Notes: generated by a model not told the origin, from the letters alone. Counted from the stretch's first letter, positions 12,225 through 24,765 are shown. The stretch: 64,000 nt of DNA from Sinotaia quadrata (GCA_028829895.1 CM054183.1:21251975-21315974), one strand, 5' to 3'. Numbers and translations: made by a program.

Positions 12225-12242
12225 TGGTGTGGGCTCCTCCGG
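12225..12242 (+). other. Candidate primer binding site
   Basis: TGGTGTGGGCTCCTCCGG starts directly after the 5' LTR. The leading TGG is what pairing to a tRNA CCA end requires. I cannot name the tRNA. Confidence 0.5.
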
Positions 12243-13039
12243 AATGAATGCTAGAAGGGAGTAGACGAAATTTATAACGGGACCTAAATGTTATTGTCAG
12301 AAAGTCTGAAGAGGGGTTGATAAATTTGTGCAGAATAATTTGTTATTACCTAGAAGAGCCAAAAGAATAGAAACACGCTTTTATGCACTCCTTGTCAATG
12401 CCTATTTAATATTTTCATTTGAAATATTTTGATATGTTTTCATGAATTGCTATTTTGATATTTTCACGACTTTTATTTCCATGACTTGCTATTTTGATAT
12501 GCTTTTCATGTCTGGCTATTTTCTATAACTTTTCTTTGAAATGTGCATGCATAGTTAAGATAACGAATGCATTATTTTATTTGCTTACAAATAGCTGAGC
12601 ATGGGATTTTCTGTGATCGATGTGATGCACTAAAAGTATTTCTGTGGTTATATACTAAAGGAAGATTATATAAATTTTAGGGGCGTTCTATGAAGGAAAT
12701 AGAATTGATGTTCACACTGCTTGAAGATAAGAGTGTAGCATAGCCCATTGTAAACGTAAGCGCTATATTTAACAAGGGGTTAAATTATAGGCACGTTTGG
12801 AAAGTACTGCTTGTGGAAAAGGGTATTATTGAATTTTGTACGCTACTAGTGGGTGGAGTGTATTATTACGTCACATCGATACAGAGAAACTGATACTTGG
12901 AAAAAGTGAAAACATTTTTCTAATTTTACATTTGTGAGTGAGAGTGCTTTATTGGATTTGTTTTGTTTGGTATAGTTTGGTATATATTGTAACAGTGACA
13001 CATACCTTTCATTTCCAGAAATTAAAACCCTTTTGTAAA

Positions 13040-13585
13040 ATGTCCACATTAGAAGACGAAAAATTCCTCATTGGGTTAAGGAGGGAATTGCGTAGCCTGT
13101 TCGAAAAATGGGTTACAATGGCCGAAATCGAAAGAAGTTATGAAGGGCTTAGGGAACTATGTATCAGGGAGAAAGTGATGGAGAGTTATAGACCAGAACT
13201 AGTCACATTCTTGGCTGAAAGAGAACATAAAAACCTAGATGATATCGCAACGTGCGCCGACCGCTATGACAACGCGCACAGTAAAACGGGAAACTCCGCA
13301 AGACACCGCACGGAAATTAGCAAGATTACACCAAGTCCAAGTGAAGGTAGAAATACATTTCAGAGTAACAGTTTCAGTGAAAGAAGAGATTTCAGAGAAG
13401 AAGATAGGTTACGAACCCAAACTAAACCACAGATTGACAGAGACCGACAGGCGCAGACCAAGGTGTGTTATCTGTGTAATAAATCGGGACACCTAGCACC
13501 CGAGTGTAACAGACCCGCCCTGAACCGTATTTGCGGAATGGAAAGCAGTAAAAAACACAGACGACTTACCGGCCAACACAACTAG
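13040..13585 (+). pseudogene. gag remnant: capsid C-terminal part plus CCHC knuckle
   Basis: The open frame runs from 12938; the natural start may be the ATG at 13040 (MSTLEDEKFL). Residues downstream show the C-terminal capsid pattern of Ty3/gypsy gag proteins, a Leu-rich helix (RELCIREKVMESYRPELVTF) followed by a C(A)DRYDNAH motif like the usual ADxYxxAH. A CCHC zinc knuckle follows (CYLCNKSGHLAPEC, at about 13465-13506). The N-terminal gag region is missing or degraded in 12243-12937, where I see no coding signal. The frame ends at 13585 and the protease continues in another frame, so an indel or programmed shift separates them. Confidence 0.75.
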
Positions 13586-13765
13586 TGGATTCGTAGAAGA
13601 CAAAGAAATAACGTTTCTGCTAGACACTGGATGCAGTTTTCCAGTACTTTTAGACGCTGACTTCGTGGACAAAAAGAACTACACAGGAGAGACAGTGTCA
13701 GTGACGTATGCTAATGGCACAAATGACATTTTACCCCTAGCTAGAGTCCGCATCGAGACACATTA
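13586..13765 (+). pseudogene. Retropepsin-like aspartic protease remnant
   Basis: In the +1 frame relative to gag, the sequence reads FLLDTGCSFPVLLDADF with the catalytic D-T-G at 13623-13631, followed by a Y-A-N-G-T flap-like segment, and stops at TAG 13765. Similar-looking protein (LEVAVLTNSIYQGVLG) continues in the open frame at 13767-13979, which suggests a point stop in an older longer protease. The D-T-G is intact but the protein is broken by a frame change and a stop. Confidence 0.75.
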
Positions 13766-14202
13766 GGTGACAGGTGCATTAGAAGTAGCAGTTCTGACGA
13801 ATTCTATTTACCAAGGTGTTCTAGGATGTCGTTATGCTCTACCCACACCTAACCCAGAGACGTGTAATCAAACACCCCCTTCCATACACATAGTAGAGAC
13901 TAGGGCAAGCAGTGGAAAACAGAATGACAAAGCGCTGACGGATGACTCAAGACCGATAGCTAATACAACGCTAGAATAATTTAGACCGCTACAACGAACA
14001 GACAATACGCCGCAACAGTTACATAAACTTACAGCAGGCGAGCACGTGAGTGATGGCAGTAAGAAAGATATTTTGTGCAGAGAGACAAAGAAAGTTGAGA
14101 AAGGTAGTTTGATGACACAGGTAGAGACGGCTACTTTTAAACCCAGTGACCCTGTGACAGTTAAAAACACTGACAGCCATCCCATAAACTACAAAGAAAG
14201 TA

Positions 14203-14538
14203 GTGAATCTAAAACAGAAGGGATCATGCGTGTGGTTAAAGAGAAGTTTAGCGACAGTAGCTTTAATGACAAAACAAAGGTTAGAAAAGATGTTAAGACC
14301 CCGCCCATTGTACAAGTCCCAAAGGGGTAAAAACAGATTTCAAAATAGAGCGTGTTTTAATTGTAATGAGCCAGGCCATTTAGGACGTGATTGCACCCGT
14401 AGTGTACCAAGTGTACCCGGCGTATCAGGCGTCGAGCGCGCGGCGATAGAGACATTGGTAACAGATGTGGAAGTTGACCTTATCCTTGTAGCTAATTTGG
14501 GGGTGGGTGAGCCCCAGAGTGTAGAGGGAGGGGAGTAG
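14203..14538 (+). pseudogene. Second CCHC zinc-knuckle fragment
   Basis: The frame contains a second, complete knuckle (CFNCNEPGHLGRDC, about 14350-14391) preceded by a basic run (KSQRGKNRFQNR). A knuckle downstream of the protease is out of the normal gag-PR order, so this may come from a duplicated or recombined gag tail. The flanking Ser/Thr- and acid-rich frames (13767-13979, 14046-14330) have no family I recognise. Confidence 0.6.
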
Positions 14539-14994
14539 CTCGAAAGAAAGGGCCCCTCTCTTATCTGACAGCGTGTGTGCACTGGAGTGTGTACAGACAG
14601 CAGGTGTTGTGAACGGAAGGACAAACACATGTGAGGTTGCTAGCTGTGTATTGTCTACGTGTAACGCACTTAAAGGACTTAGTGGCGTGGACAGTGAGTG
14701 TAAGGGCAGACATGTACCCAGTTAAAGCAACAAAGGCTGAGAACTGCGTATTGTCTGTATGTACACCGCTTAACGGACCTAGCGGTAGGGATGATACTTT
14801 GGCTACTTGTATTAACAAGGCGGTTGATATAGAAGTAGGTCACGAGGAAGTTTTGGATGGAAGGACGCGCGCTAGGTAAGCGCGAAGAAAGGAATGCTTT
14901 ATTAAGTGAAGAGAGAAGTGTTCCTCCCTCTTAAGTAGTAGGGCAGGGTATTTCAGTAACCCCTGATACATGTTCGACAGAGATAGATGATGAT

Positions 14995-15341
14995 GATCTT
15001 TTCCAGATAAGCCCCGCCACTAATGCAAAAAGTGCTCGCGTGAAAAGTTAAGCCCCGCCACTTTTTGCCAGCTCCAATTTAATACACGCACGCAACCTTG
15101 ACCTATTTCTGATGTCTAGACATTTCAATATTTAAACGCACGCCATAAAAACAACTCCTTATCCGCCTCTAACACTAAACCTAACCGTAACCCCTAACCG
15201 TAACCCTAAACCCTAACCCTAACACTAACCCTAACCTTTTCAATAAAAACTAAAAGTACAAGTTTTATATCCTCTTTTTTATAATCTTTTTTTTGGGGGT
15301 GGCGGGGGTTAACTTTTTGGCGGGCTTATCTGGAAAAGATC
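14995..15341. mobile_element. MITE of about 347 bp with telomere-like core
   Basis: The ends are inverted repeats: GATCTTTTCCAGATAAGCCC at the left and its complement GGGCTTATCTGGAAAAGATC at the right, with matching subterminal AAAAGTTAA(G)CCCCGCCAC motifs. Flanking GATGAT on both sides may be a target duplication but is itself a simple repeat. No coding capacity. The core at about 15170-15240 carries degenerate CCTAAC/CCCTAA repeats. It is nested in the old LTR element, so it is younger than that insertion or travelled with it. Confidence 0.8.
15170..15238. repeat. Interstitial telomere-like CCCTAA repeats
   Basis: About eleven degenerate units (ACCCTAAACCCTAACCCTAA and variants ACTAAACC, ACCGTAAC) inside the MITE. 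They match the TTAGGG telomere type common to most animals. Confidence 0.85.
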
Positions 15342-15393
15342 CGATGATGAAACCAGATCAATAAGTAGCGAAAGTGAAGATGACTGTTCTACT

Positions 15394-15780
15394 TTGTTCA
15401 GCATGACAGAGGATAAGTCAGAAGTGACAAGAGAAGTTGCCACTGACAGTTATGCAAATGACAGTGACAATGGTTATGTAGAGCGGCAGAATAGAGATGA
15501 CCCTTTTGAGTTGTGTAAGACTGACTCAGAACGTGACAGTAAAGAAAAGTGTGTAGAGCACCACAGTAAGGTGGACGTCTTGACCTTACAAGGTGAAACG
15601 GAAGGAGGTGAAGTTGTGATTTTACCCTGTGATATAGGAAAATGTGACAAGCACTGCGAGCTAGTAGTGACTGAAACTCCTAGGAAAATCCATGACAGAT
15701 CAGAACAGAGAGGCCAGAATGAGTTTTCATTAGACTGTATGGACATTAAAACAGAGTTGCGCATTGACAGGGACAGATAA
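15394..15780 (+). pseudogene. Acidic Ser/Thr/Asp-rich ORF of the old LTR element
   Basis: 128 codons, rich in D, E, S and T, with no family I recognise. In composition it resembles the middle of the 1097-residue protein at 46155-49448. It follows the MITE and overlaps the next frame by a few bases. Confidence 0.4.
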
Positions 15781-16306
15781 TAAATTAACTCAGATGAAGG
15801 GGAGGACAGCAGCAGACAAGTTAGACGAAAGTAGTTACACAGAGAATAGAGGAATTATACTTATAGAAAGACAAACTGATCCCTATGACAGGATAAAACT
15901 CAAACCCGTACCGTTATGGGACACACACTTGATAGGTGTGACTTTTAATCCTGGCATCATAGATTTGATAGGGCCGTTAACACTTGCACACATGAATGGG
16001 CATCCTCATATTTTGTCCATCGTGGAATTTGAATCGCGATACCCCGAAGCTATCATGGACACAGTGACCGTTACTGAGAGGTCAGCAGGGACACGCGTGG
16101 GAATTCCCCATACCGAGGTAGACGGCGAAAGAGTAAGACTAAAATTCGAAACTGACACAGGGGGGAAAGCGAAGAACACAAACACAGCACATTTTAAGTC
16201 AGTAGGGCCGAGTATTGACAGTGTTGCTAGGTTCAAAGACAAGCCGACAGGAGAAAATGTCGTAGCGACAGATGCGTGGCAGGTCCGTAATTTTAAAGGC
16301 GTTTGA
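15764..16306 (+). pseudogene. Integrase catalytic-core remnant
   Basis: Around 15953-16065 the frame reads GIIDLIGPLTLA, then HPHILSIVEFESRYPEAI. This aligns by eye with the retroviral/Ty3 integrase core (DxxGPL followed by the VDYFSRYPEA type). The first catalytic Asp is present, but the second position is Glu in place of Asp, and the third acid is not evident. No HHCC domain is seen upstream. It is a dead remnant, in keeping with the missing RT. The following short frames (16272-16583, 16584-16955) are open and element-internal but unrecognised. Confidence 0.6.
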
Positions 16307-16955
16307 GATGATAGAAAAGGAGGGTGATGAAATTCCGAGTCAAGGCGATCCCAATGTTGCACAAAATAAGTTAGAGAGGCTAGAATCTGTTTGTTACTCT
16401 AAAAGAGAAGTTATAGATGTCGTTTCGATCTCTTTAACCCCAGAAAGCAACCGCGAAAAGGTAGAAAGGGTAACAGTGAAGTTAAAATTGGAACACATGT
16501 ACATATGTCAGAATGACGCAAAATTCGACAAGAGAAAGTTTTATTTTAAAGGCCTAACGGATACAGTTAAGGAAAGAAAGTAAATGGGGTTGCTATGCAG
16601 AAATGATGCGGGTGACCGAAGGATATGGGTGGACTTAAACACTCAAGATTACTTTGATGATAGATGTACCACTTTAAGTAATGGTTCGTCAAACTGCGGG
16701 TACACTGAGATAGAAAGGTGGGGTGATGCACGCGAACGCTCACTCAAAATGATAAGACAGTCTAGGCTTGAAGATGCCAATCAAACTGTAGATTCCACAG
16801 TTAGGAATGACAAAGAGAGACCGCACAATGAGCGCTTACCTCTGTATAAAGTCACAGTGCGGAATTGTTCTGCAAACTTACCAGAGAATTATGAGGCAAT
16901 ACGGGATTGCCAATTATTTGGGGTAGGAAAACACAGAGATGACTTTGCGTTATGA
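16272..16955 (+). pseudogene. Unrecognised ORFs at the 3' end of the old element
   Basis: Two adjacent frames of 103 and 123 codons, separated only by a stop (TAA at 16581-16583, then ATG). They are rich in charged residues and resemble no family I know. The end of the second (about 16955) marks the last coding-like sequence; 16956-17550 looks like a 3' untranslated region. Confidence 0.4.
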
Positions 16956-17547
16956 ACGGGGACAAAATTGTCGCCAAAACAGTTTAAAAAAAATTCTTTT
17001 GTAGTAGTAGCTAACTTTACCTTGATTTTGATTTGTTGAATTCTATTTGTGTTGTATTGGAGAGAGATTTCTCTATATGGAGATTCATTGTACATATTAT
17101 TTTGATAATCTTTTGGATGATGTAGAATTTATGTCTTATTGAAAGGAAACTCTGTATTATGTAGAGGCTTATGATAAACTGACAAGTAGTAACCTTGTCA
17201 GTTGATTTTGATAACTCTTTGATATTGTAATATTGATTGTGGAAAGGAGGGCGTAGCGAAGTATGCCCTGGGTTATTAAGATGTTGTTGTTGGGCATTAA
17301 ATGGTTAACGTGATTGCGTAATGCACCCTTAAAATTGTTGAAGTAATTATGTAATAAATTTTAAGGATATTCTTTTAGTAAATGAGTAAGAGTCGCGTAT
17401 TGATATTTCATAGATATCAGAGAATGGAGCATCCATAGGTAGATTGTCACAACAGTAAATAATCCCAAAATATTGGAAATGTTAATCTCGTGATCGTTCT
17501 AAGTTTTATGGATTGACATCAATTACTTTCACTAATAGATGGTCAAC

Positions 17548-17575
17548 AAAAAAAAAAAAAGGGGGGGGGGGGTGT
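17548..17575 (+). other. Polypurine tract before the 3' LTR
   Basis: A run of about 13 A followed by about 12 G and TGT, ending at the TG of the 3' LTR. It fixes the element's orientation as plus. Confidence 0.8.
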
Positions 17576-18759
17576 TGTCAGGCGAAAGCAAAACTTAGCC
17601 AGCATCACTTCATTAACCATTTAAAAATTAAAATAATTAAAATAATAAAATCTAGATACACAAGGTGTATAGGAAATGTAGTACAGGATACACATTCAAA
17701 GCATTTAACCAAGCCACTCCAAGACACTAGCAGGATATTAGAATTACAAGACTGACCACCCAGGGCGAGAGTACAGGAAACAGTTGGGGATCAAAGAGTC
17801 ACTTGTAGCTAACGATAGGGCGAATGGTAAGTCTCAAAGAAATAATGGTAAAATGGAAAATCTTTATATAGTCGGTCTTAGCTAATTCTCTCCACTTGCT
17901 CACAACAATCCGCGGTTTTTAGAATGCGCAGGAGCAGTCCCAGAGATTTTGTCTGGTAATTTTGAAGTCAGAAAAGACTTGTAAACTTTGTCAGAAAGAC
18001 TGAGTACAGGATATCTAAAGGAAGGATATAGTACTCCAACCAGATGACCTTGGTTCTTGGGCTTTGAGGAGCATGAAAGAACCAACAATAACTAGAACCA
18101 GAACCGGGTCAGATAGCAGACGATGCATTCTGCTGGTTGTTTATGCAAAACGAAAGAGGCAAGGGCCAGCTACTGGTCAATCTGAAAGGTACCACACAGA
18201 GGGAGATTTATGCCTTGGATGCTGAGCCAGCGGCATTGACTTTATGGCTTTGAGCTAAGTATAGCAAGCCTTGACCTTGACACTGAGTGCACATGTAGAT
18301 ACACATGATACTGAAATTCGAGTAGGAAAAGAAGATAAGCTAGTAGGAAGGAGCGGACATTGAAAAATGACTTCCTTAGGGGAGGCTAGTAATTCCCTGA
18401 TTCAGTTAGGACCTATCTATTGTAATTTGGGGTTGGGTAATCAATAACCGCTAATATTGTTAATTGTTCTTCTCTTATTGTTTTTTTTTTCATTTTACTT
18501 TCTTTAAATGTTATATAAATTGTTAAATTTTCATTAGTGTTGTGTCAAATTCATTGTCATTCTTGTCTAATATGGTTTTATAAGTGTTGTCGTCACGTCC
18601 GTCTAACGTCTGTCTTGAATCTGTCTTTGTCTTATCTGTCTGTCTGTCTGTCTTATCTGTGAGGAATCGTTTCCTCTGGGGGCTCAATACGAGTTACCGG
18701 AAGTGACGTCCTCAATTGTGGTCCCGTCCTAGATACATATATTTAGGGGGGTACCAACA
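17576..18759 (+). repeat. 3' LTR of the old element
   Basis: Begins TGTCAGGCGAAAGCAAAACT and ends GGTACCAACA. It differs from the 5' LTR by substitutions and several indels, for example an insertion around 18117-18140. Unit 2 array sequence resumes at 18760. Confidence 0.92.
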
Positions 18760-18872
18760 GTATATTGGATTGTTCATTTAATAAATTTATTGATACATTT
18801 ATTGACCTTCATACATACACTGATAACCTTATGTTGGAGAAGAAAGTAGGTGGACATGGGCTCGCTAAATAT

Positions 18873-18995
18873 AGATGTGTGACAGTAAATGCTTGTCTTT
18901 AATGTTGTAGAAGAGCGAAAACGTTTATGGCACCTGCTTGTCCGCCAAGTGAGAGAGACGAGTAGTGTCAGCTGGAGTATTATTAATAACATAAA
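18873..18995. other. Block shared only by units 2 and 4
   Basis: A segment from GTGTGACAGTAAATGCTTGT to GTCAGCTGGAGTATTA. It recurs at 40024-40140 in unit 4 and is absent from units 1 and 3 at the same place. Confidence 0.8.
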
Positions 18996-19682
18996 TTAAG
19001 ATTCTCATTACTTGTAATTAGTTATGGACGATTAATTAATTAATAAAATAATAACTATTAACTAGATGGCGTTGGCATCACACGTGTTTGAATGATTCAC
19101 GATTTTGTTTGCTTTTGCAATATGCAGCGTGGACATTTCCAAATTCAGTCTTGAAAACTTTCTCACAATTAAAGAACCAAATACTTATTTTTTCGTTTGA
19201 TATATGCTGTATTTGGAAAAACTATCATGTTTCTACTATTATCATGATTTAGTCTTCAAACTTTTCTTGTTTTTCCTTAATGATAATCGACTAAATTTAA
19301 TCAATTTTGAAAATAGTTTTAAACTATCCATTATTTCAGTCTTCATTATGAAAATACTTTAAGTATTGAAGAAGTGTATTTTTCGTTTTTGTTATGAGAA
19401 CTTTATATAACTGATGATGGTGGTAGTGGTGGAAATGGAAGAGGTGGTGGCGGTAGTGGTGGTTGTGATGGTCATGGTGGTGATGAGGTATTTTGTTACA
19501 AATCCGTGAACTTCTGGGATAACCTATAAATAAAACAACACTTGCAATTACACGCACACAAACAACTCTCATTCTTATATATGTATATTTATTTGATACT
19601 CGCGTAAATATGTACGTACACATAAATAAATATATTCAGCTCTCACTTTTAAAGTACAGACAACCCATCAGTCAAAGCCATA

Positions 19683-20500
19683 AATGGCCAACACAAAAAT
19701 CACAGTACACATGGCAACACCACAATCATATCATACGTGGCCATACAACAATCACACCACTTGTGGCCATACAACAATCACACCACATATGGCCATACAA
19801 CATACACACCACATTATGGCCATACAATAATCACACATGTGGCCATAAAACAATCACACAACATGTGGCCATACAACAATCACACCACATACTGTCGCAA
19901 AATAATCCCACCACACGTGGACAATACAACAACCACATAACACATGGCCAGCAAAACCAAGCACATCGCCCAAGGCAAACAGAACATTGTGAACACAACA
20001 ATCACAGAACAAATTGCCAACATAACAATCACAAAGCAAACTACATGCATAACAGTCTAAGCACAAATGGCCAACAAAGCAGTTAAGTAAAATGACCAAA
20101 AAGACACTCAGCACAAATAGCCAACAGAACAATTACATTTAAATGACCACAGCAGTCACAGCACAAATCGCCCACAGAACAATTGCATTAAAATAACCAC
20201 AGCAGTCACAGCACAAATCGCCCACAGAACAGTTATAGTAAAATTACATCAGGCACAGCACAAATCACCCACAGAACAGTTATAGTAAAATGACATCACT
20301 CACAACACGAAAATCCCAGCAGAATATTTAAAGTATAATGACCAACACAGCAGTCAGAGTGCAAATGGCCAACAGAACAGTTACAGTAAGATAATTATAA
20401 TTAACAAAACTACAACAGCACAAATGGCCAACATAACAGTTACAGTAAAATAATTAACACAACAATAACAGCACAAATGGACAACAGAAATGTTTCAGTA
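19683..20500. repeat. ACAATCACA/GGCCATACA minisatellite (unit 2)
   Basis: Homologue of 3545-4215, expanded here by about seven units of GGCCATACAACAATCACACC. Confidence 0.8.
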
Positions 20501-22103
20501 AAATGACTACATATCATAGCACAACTGTAAGAAGTAAATTATTACTTTTTTCAGTTTGTTACCTCCTATTGATCGGAAATCAAATCCTCTCGTCCGCCTT
20601 TACAATGCTTTCTCTGTGGTTGGATGAAAATCTTTCTTGTGAGTGCTGCTATACTTAAAGTCTTTAATTATCAGCTACAACACCTTGATCATATTTATGA
20701 CGTCATCACTATCTTTTAAGACGTGCATGATGACGATAATGGTAAACCGCAACAGCATATTAATAGACGATGATCACATCCGCTATCGCATACGTCACGA
20801 AAGCATCTGATAAACATTTTAATCATAACCGTTACATTGACGACTTAATAAAATATACTGATGGGATTGTGGCGCGAGAGGTTAGAAATGAATGGGATCA
20901 GTTAAATTAACATTAAAATTCCGATCATGGAAGACCACACGCCTCAAGACACTTCAATACTTGTCAGGCATTGCGTAGAATTTGAACAAGGAATTACTAA
21001 TTAATAAATGGCTAACGAGCCACCAATCCCAACATGACACAAAGAGACAATATTTCACAATTAAAAGATAAACAGAAATACGACTAGAGAAAGATTTAAT
21101 TTTGATGGACAAAAGTAATAACGGTTTCAGGAAACTGAATTGCAAAATAAGAATGACTAAAATGCACTCTGGATGTTTAAGTTAGTGTTCAGTCCTCTTA
21201 GAGAAAGTCTTGGAGGCAGAGTTCTTTGGACTTGGTGAATATGCCTGTCTGTTGGCGAGCGTGTTAGCTGCAGACCGCGTGACGAAGTCCAGAACAGATT
21301 GCTGTCACCGGGATCGGAATTAAGAGCTGACGTAAGGTCTGTTGAAACCTGGTTCTTCCTGTCCCTTGATGTGGCACATAAATGTGACACAGTGTGCTTG
21401 GCACTCCGGGTGATGAATCTATTTAACGAATAAACTCCTTTCCCGAAGTTCTGTTGGAAATAAATAAACGTTTAAAGAACAAAGTACCCGTAATTCGTAC
21501 TTGAATAAAAACAACACAAGATAGTAGTGTAACAAGAAAAAATAGAAAAGAAAAGTTAACATCAGATAAATATATTGCCTTCACAAGAAATTATATAAGT
21601 TAGACTTCTCTGACCTTCCTCAGCATAGGACATTTGACCAGTTTTAGAGCTGGGAGAGTTCTCTTGCTTTTCTTTCTTTTTACTTCTTGTAGTGCAGACA
21701 TTTCCAATATTGGAAACTTTCGCACAACTGGAAAATGATGTATTTCATCGCGAGTTTAATTGCATTGTATTCATCATACACTGAAAGATTTACACGAATT
21801 AGCTTTCGCTTTTTGCTTTTACGAATAATAACTTACTAAAATGAAGACCGACTATTAGTATATATAGAAATGAATACAGTTTAGATATAAGAAGTGAGTC
21901 GTAAATAAAATCTAAATGTAAACACAAGAGTGAGTTTAATAAGATCGTATACAAACATGATCTCTTAAGCCGTTGGAATATGTCAATGAAACAACCTCTC
22001 GTTGACTAGTTAGATCTCTTAAGCCGTTGGAATTTGTTAGTGGAACACCATTCGTAGACCGGTTGTAAGTATCCCTCTCATCACTCCTCTCTGGGACTTA
22101 GAT

Positions 22104-22184
22104 AGACATGACTTCTTTCAAGGAATATGACTTCTTTCAAGGGACATGACTTCTTTCAAGGGACATGACTTCTTTCAAGGGATA
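22104..22184. repeat. 19-bp tandem repeat, 4 copies
   Basis: GACATGACTTCTTTCAAGG units in perfect or near-perfect tandem. Confidence 0.9.
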
Positions 22185-23061
22185 GGACTAATTTTTTTCA
22201 TGAGAGAATGTCTAGTGTATGAGCGTATGTATGCGCCATACAAGACCTATCTCCCCCATTAATATCTGAACATCAAAAGGGCATTCTAATGAAAATCGAA
22301 TGATTGATTTTCTATTAACCATATAGCGAAATGGAATTCGGGCTAAGAAGGATAGATTATCCATGTATCATCAAAGTTCATTTTTATTATGATGAGTTTT
22401 TATTACATTTATTTGTAATCTTACCTTTGTTACATAATTGTTTGTAGCATGACTGTAAGCTAGTTGGGGGCTAAGCCGATGGAAAGAATCATAATTTATA
22501 ATTAAATGGGAAGATTACGTTGCTAGCTTGGGCAAGTCAACTGATTTATCTAGCGATATGTCATTGAATAATAGCCTGAATCATCTGGCATTTTCGTAGT
22601 GGATAGGTCAGGCCATCCGGCTGTCGCTATTGTTAGAGATTAATCAATAACCAATATTGATACCCGAAAATCTAAAATAAGACAGAGTCGTTAAACCTAA
22701 ACCGGACACATGACACTTTGCAATTACTTACATTTCTTGACTGAATATAAGAGATTGTTTTGAGAGAATAAATATTCGACTGTTACTACTGTCAATACGT
22801 CAAATATATTACTCCTGTGATTACAGTTATTGTTATATGTTCATGTGAGTAAAGTTAGTGCTACAGTGCTACGGTCTTGCAGGCAGTTACAATTTCACGT
22901 TACTGTGAGTACACTTGCAGTATTAATATGTGAGTGAAGTGTTTTATTTCTGTAAGCAAGGTCACGGCTGTATATATATTACTGTAAATACAGTTACACT
23001 GTTACGAATCTGTGAGTGCGCTTTTGAAAGAACAACTACAGCACCAAGCATCTCGAGGACA

Positions 23062-23415
23062 ATGACATTATTGCTGAGTTAAACAAGTGTACATTTACAG
23101 TATGATATCCCTGTTAGTACATTTATAGTACTAAGTTCCAATAATAAAGCTGTCATTATTGCTGAGTTAAACAAGTGTACATTTACAGTATTATATCCCT
23201 GTTAGTACATTTATAGTACTAAGTTCCAATAATAAAGCTGTCATTATTGCTGAGTTAAACAAGTGTACATTTACAGTATTATATCCCTGTTAGTACATTT
23301 ATAGTACTAAGTTCCAATAATAAAGCTGTCATTATTGCTGAGTTAAACAAGTGTACATTTACAGTATTATATCCCTGTTAGTACATTTATAGTACTAAGT
23401 TCCAATAATAAAGCT
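23062..23415. repeat. 88-bp tandem repeat, 4 nearly identical copies
   Basis: Units start at 23073, 23161, 23249 and 23337 (GCTGAGTTAAACAAGTGTAC ... AGTTCCAATAATAAAGCTG). They are almost identical, which suggests recent expansion. Each has an AATAAA on the plus strand, probably by chance. Confidence 0.95.
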
Positions 23416-23828
23416 GCAGTGTTTTGCTCCTATAAGTTATGGTTAGAGTGTGACTTTTTACACTCCTACAAGGATATTATAGTGTTCGTAGCTATTGACA
23501 GGAAAGTGTCCGTGTTACATTGCTATGCTTCTGTAAGTAAAGCTACAAAGTTAAAATATTTCGTTATGTGAGTGCTTACAGCTTTATAAAGACACATTGT
23601 TACGTTTCCGCGAGTAATTGCTACAAAGCTACATTCTTACTAACCTGTGGGCGAAGTTACAACAGTAGGCTTTGTTGAGTAAAGCTGCAGGTTTCCAGTC
23701 CCTTGAGTACTACGTTACTGTGTTACGCTCCCCTGAGTACAGTTATAGAGTTACAATGTGATTACAGATTACAGTACTCGTGCGAGAAAAAAACAATAAA
23801 GGTGCATGCTGTTTTGATTCCAAGTTAC

Positions 23829-24300
23829 TAAGAATTAAGAACTAAATAAAGAAATAAGAACTGAATAAAGAAATAAGAACTAAATAAAGAAATAAGAACT
23901 AAGAACTAGTAAGAACTAAGAAGTAAGAAATAAGAACTAAACACTAAAAACTAAGAAGTAATAACTAAGAATTAAGAACTAGTAAGAACTAAGAACTAAA
24001 CACTAAGAACTAAAAACTAAGAAGTAAGAACTAAGAACTAATCAGAACTAAGAAGTAAGAAATAAGAACTAAACACTAAAAACTAAGAAGTAAGAGTAAG
24101 AACTAAGGACTAAGATTAAGAACTAAGAACTAAGAAGTAAGAAGTAAGAAGTAAGAAGTAAGAACAAAGAACTAAGAAGTAAGAACTAAGAACTAAGAAC
24201 TAAAAACTAAGAAGTAAGGACTAAGAACTAAGAAGTAAGAGTAAAAAGTAAGAACTAAGAAGTATAAAGTAAGAACTAAGAAGTAAGAAGTAAGAAGTAT
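23829..24300. repeat. AAGAACTA/AAGAAGTA degenerate satellite
   Basis: About 470 bp of 7-10-bp units such as TAAGAACTAAGAAGTAAGAA, almost all purine plus T on this strand. Confidence 0.95.
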
Positions 24301-24711
24301 AATGCTCCAAGTATGCCAACACTAAATCTGCACGTAACGCAGGGCGTTCATTTTCTAAAAAAAAAATAAAACAAATTAAACTGTAAAATTCAGTGAACGT
24401 GTCTTAAAGCACACGTACAGAAATACTACATTTGCTGGAAAATGATTTAAAAGAAAATATACCATTTTTGCGTTCTAAATGTGCGGCTTCATAAACACAA
24501 CACACACACTCTCTCTCTCCTTCTCTAAATACACACATAGCTAAATACACACAGAGCGAACTATAAGAATGTTAGAATCTGGGAAATCGTTTTCACCTGG
24601 CGTAAACCGTCTAATGAAACATGGCAGTTTGCTTCATTTACTGGGTTACCGATCACAGATCTTTGGAACGTGGGCATTTTGAAATAATAACTTCTACTCG
24701 AAAGTGTGAGT

Positions 24712-24765
<54 letters not shown>

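Larger units (their letters stand above)
11033..18759 (+). mobile_element. Old Ty3/gypsy-like LTR retrotransposon, RT-less, inside unit 2
   Basis: LTRs at 11033-12224 and 17576-18759 (TGTCAGG...CCAACA) flank an internal region with a tRNA-primer-like site straight after the 5' LTR, a polypurine tract just before the 3' LTR, gag and protease remnants, two CCHC knuckles and an integrase remnant. The array sequence GTTATATGTATATTGG seen in other units is split by the insertion; GTA-like flanks on both sides hint at an imperfect 4-5-bp target duplication. The LTRs differ by several indels and many substitutions, so the insertion is not recent. I find no YxDD reverse-transcriptase block in any forward frame. 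The element is therefore broken or was always non-autonomous. It entered unit 2 only. Confidence 0.9.

Noticed and set aside
13530..13585. Programmed -1 frameshift between gag and protease at the A run
   Set aside because: The protease lies in the +1 frame relative to gag, and the codon phase does not fit an X-XXY-YYZ slip; a simple indel in an old copy explains it.
15170..15238. Chromosome end or telomere fusion
   Set aside because: The repeats lie inside a MITE with inverted ends and are only about 70 bp long and degenerate.
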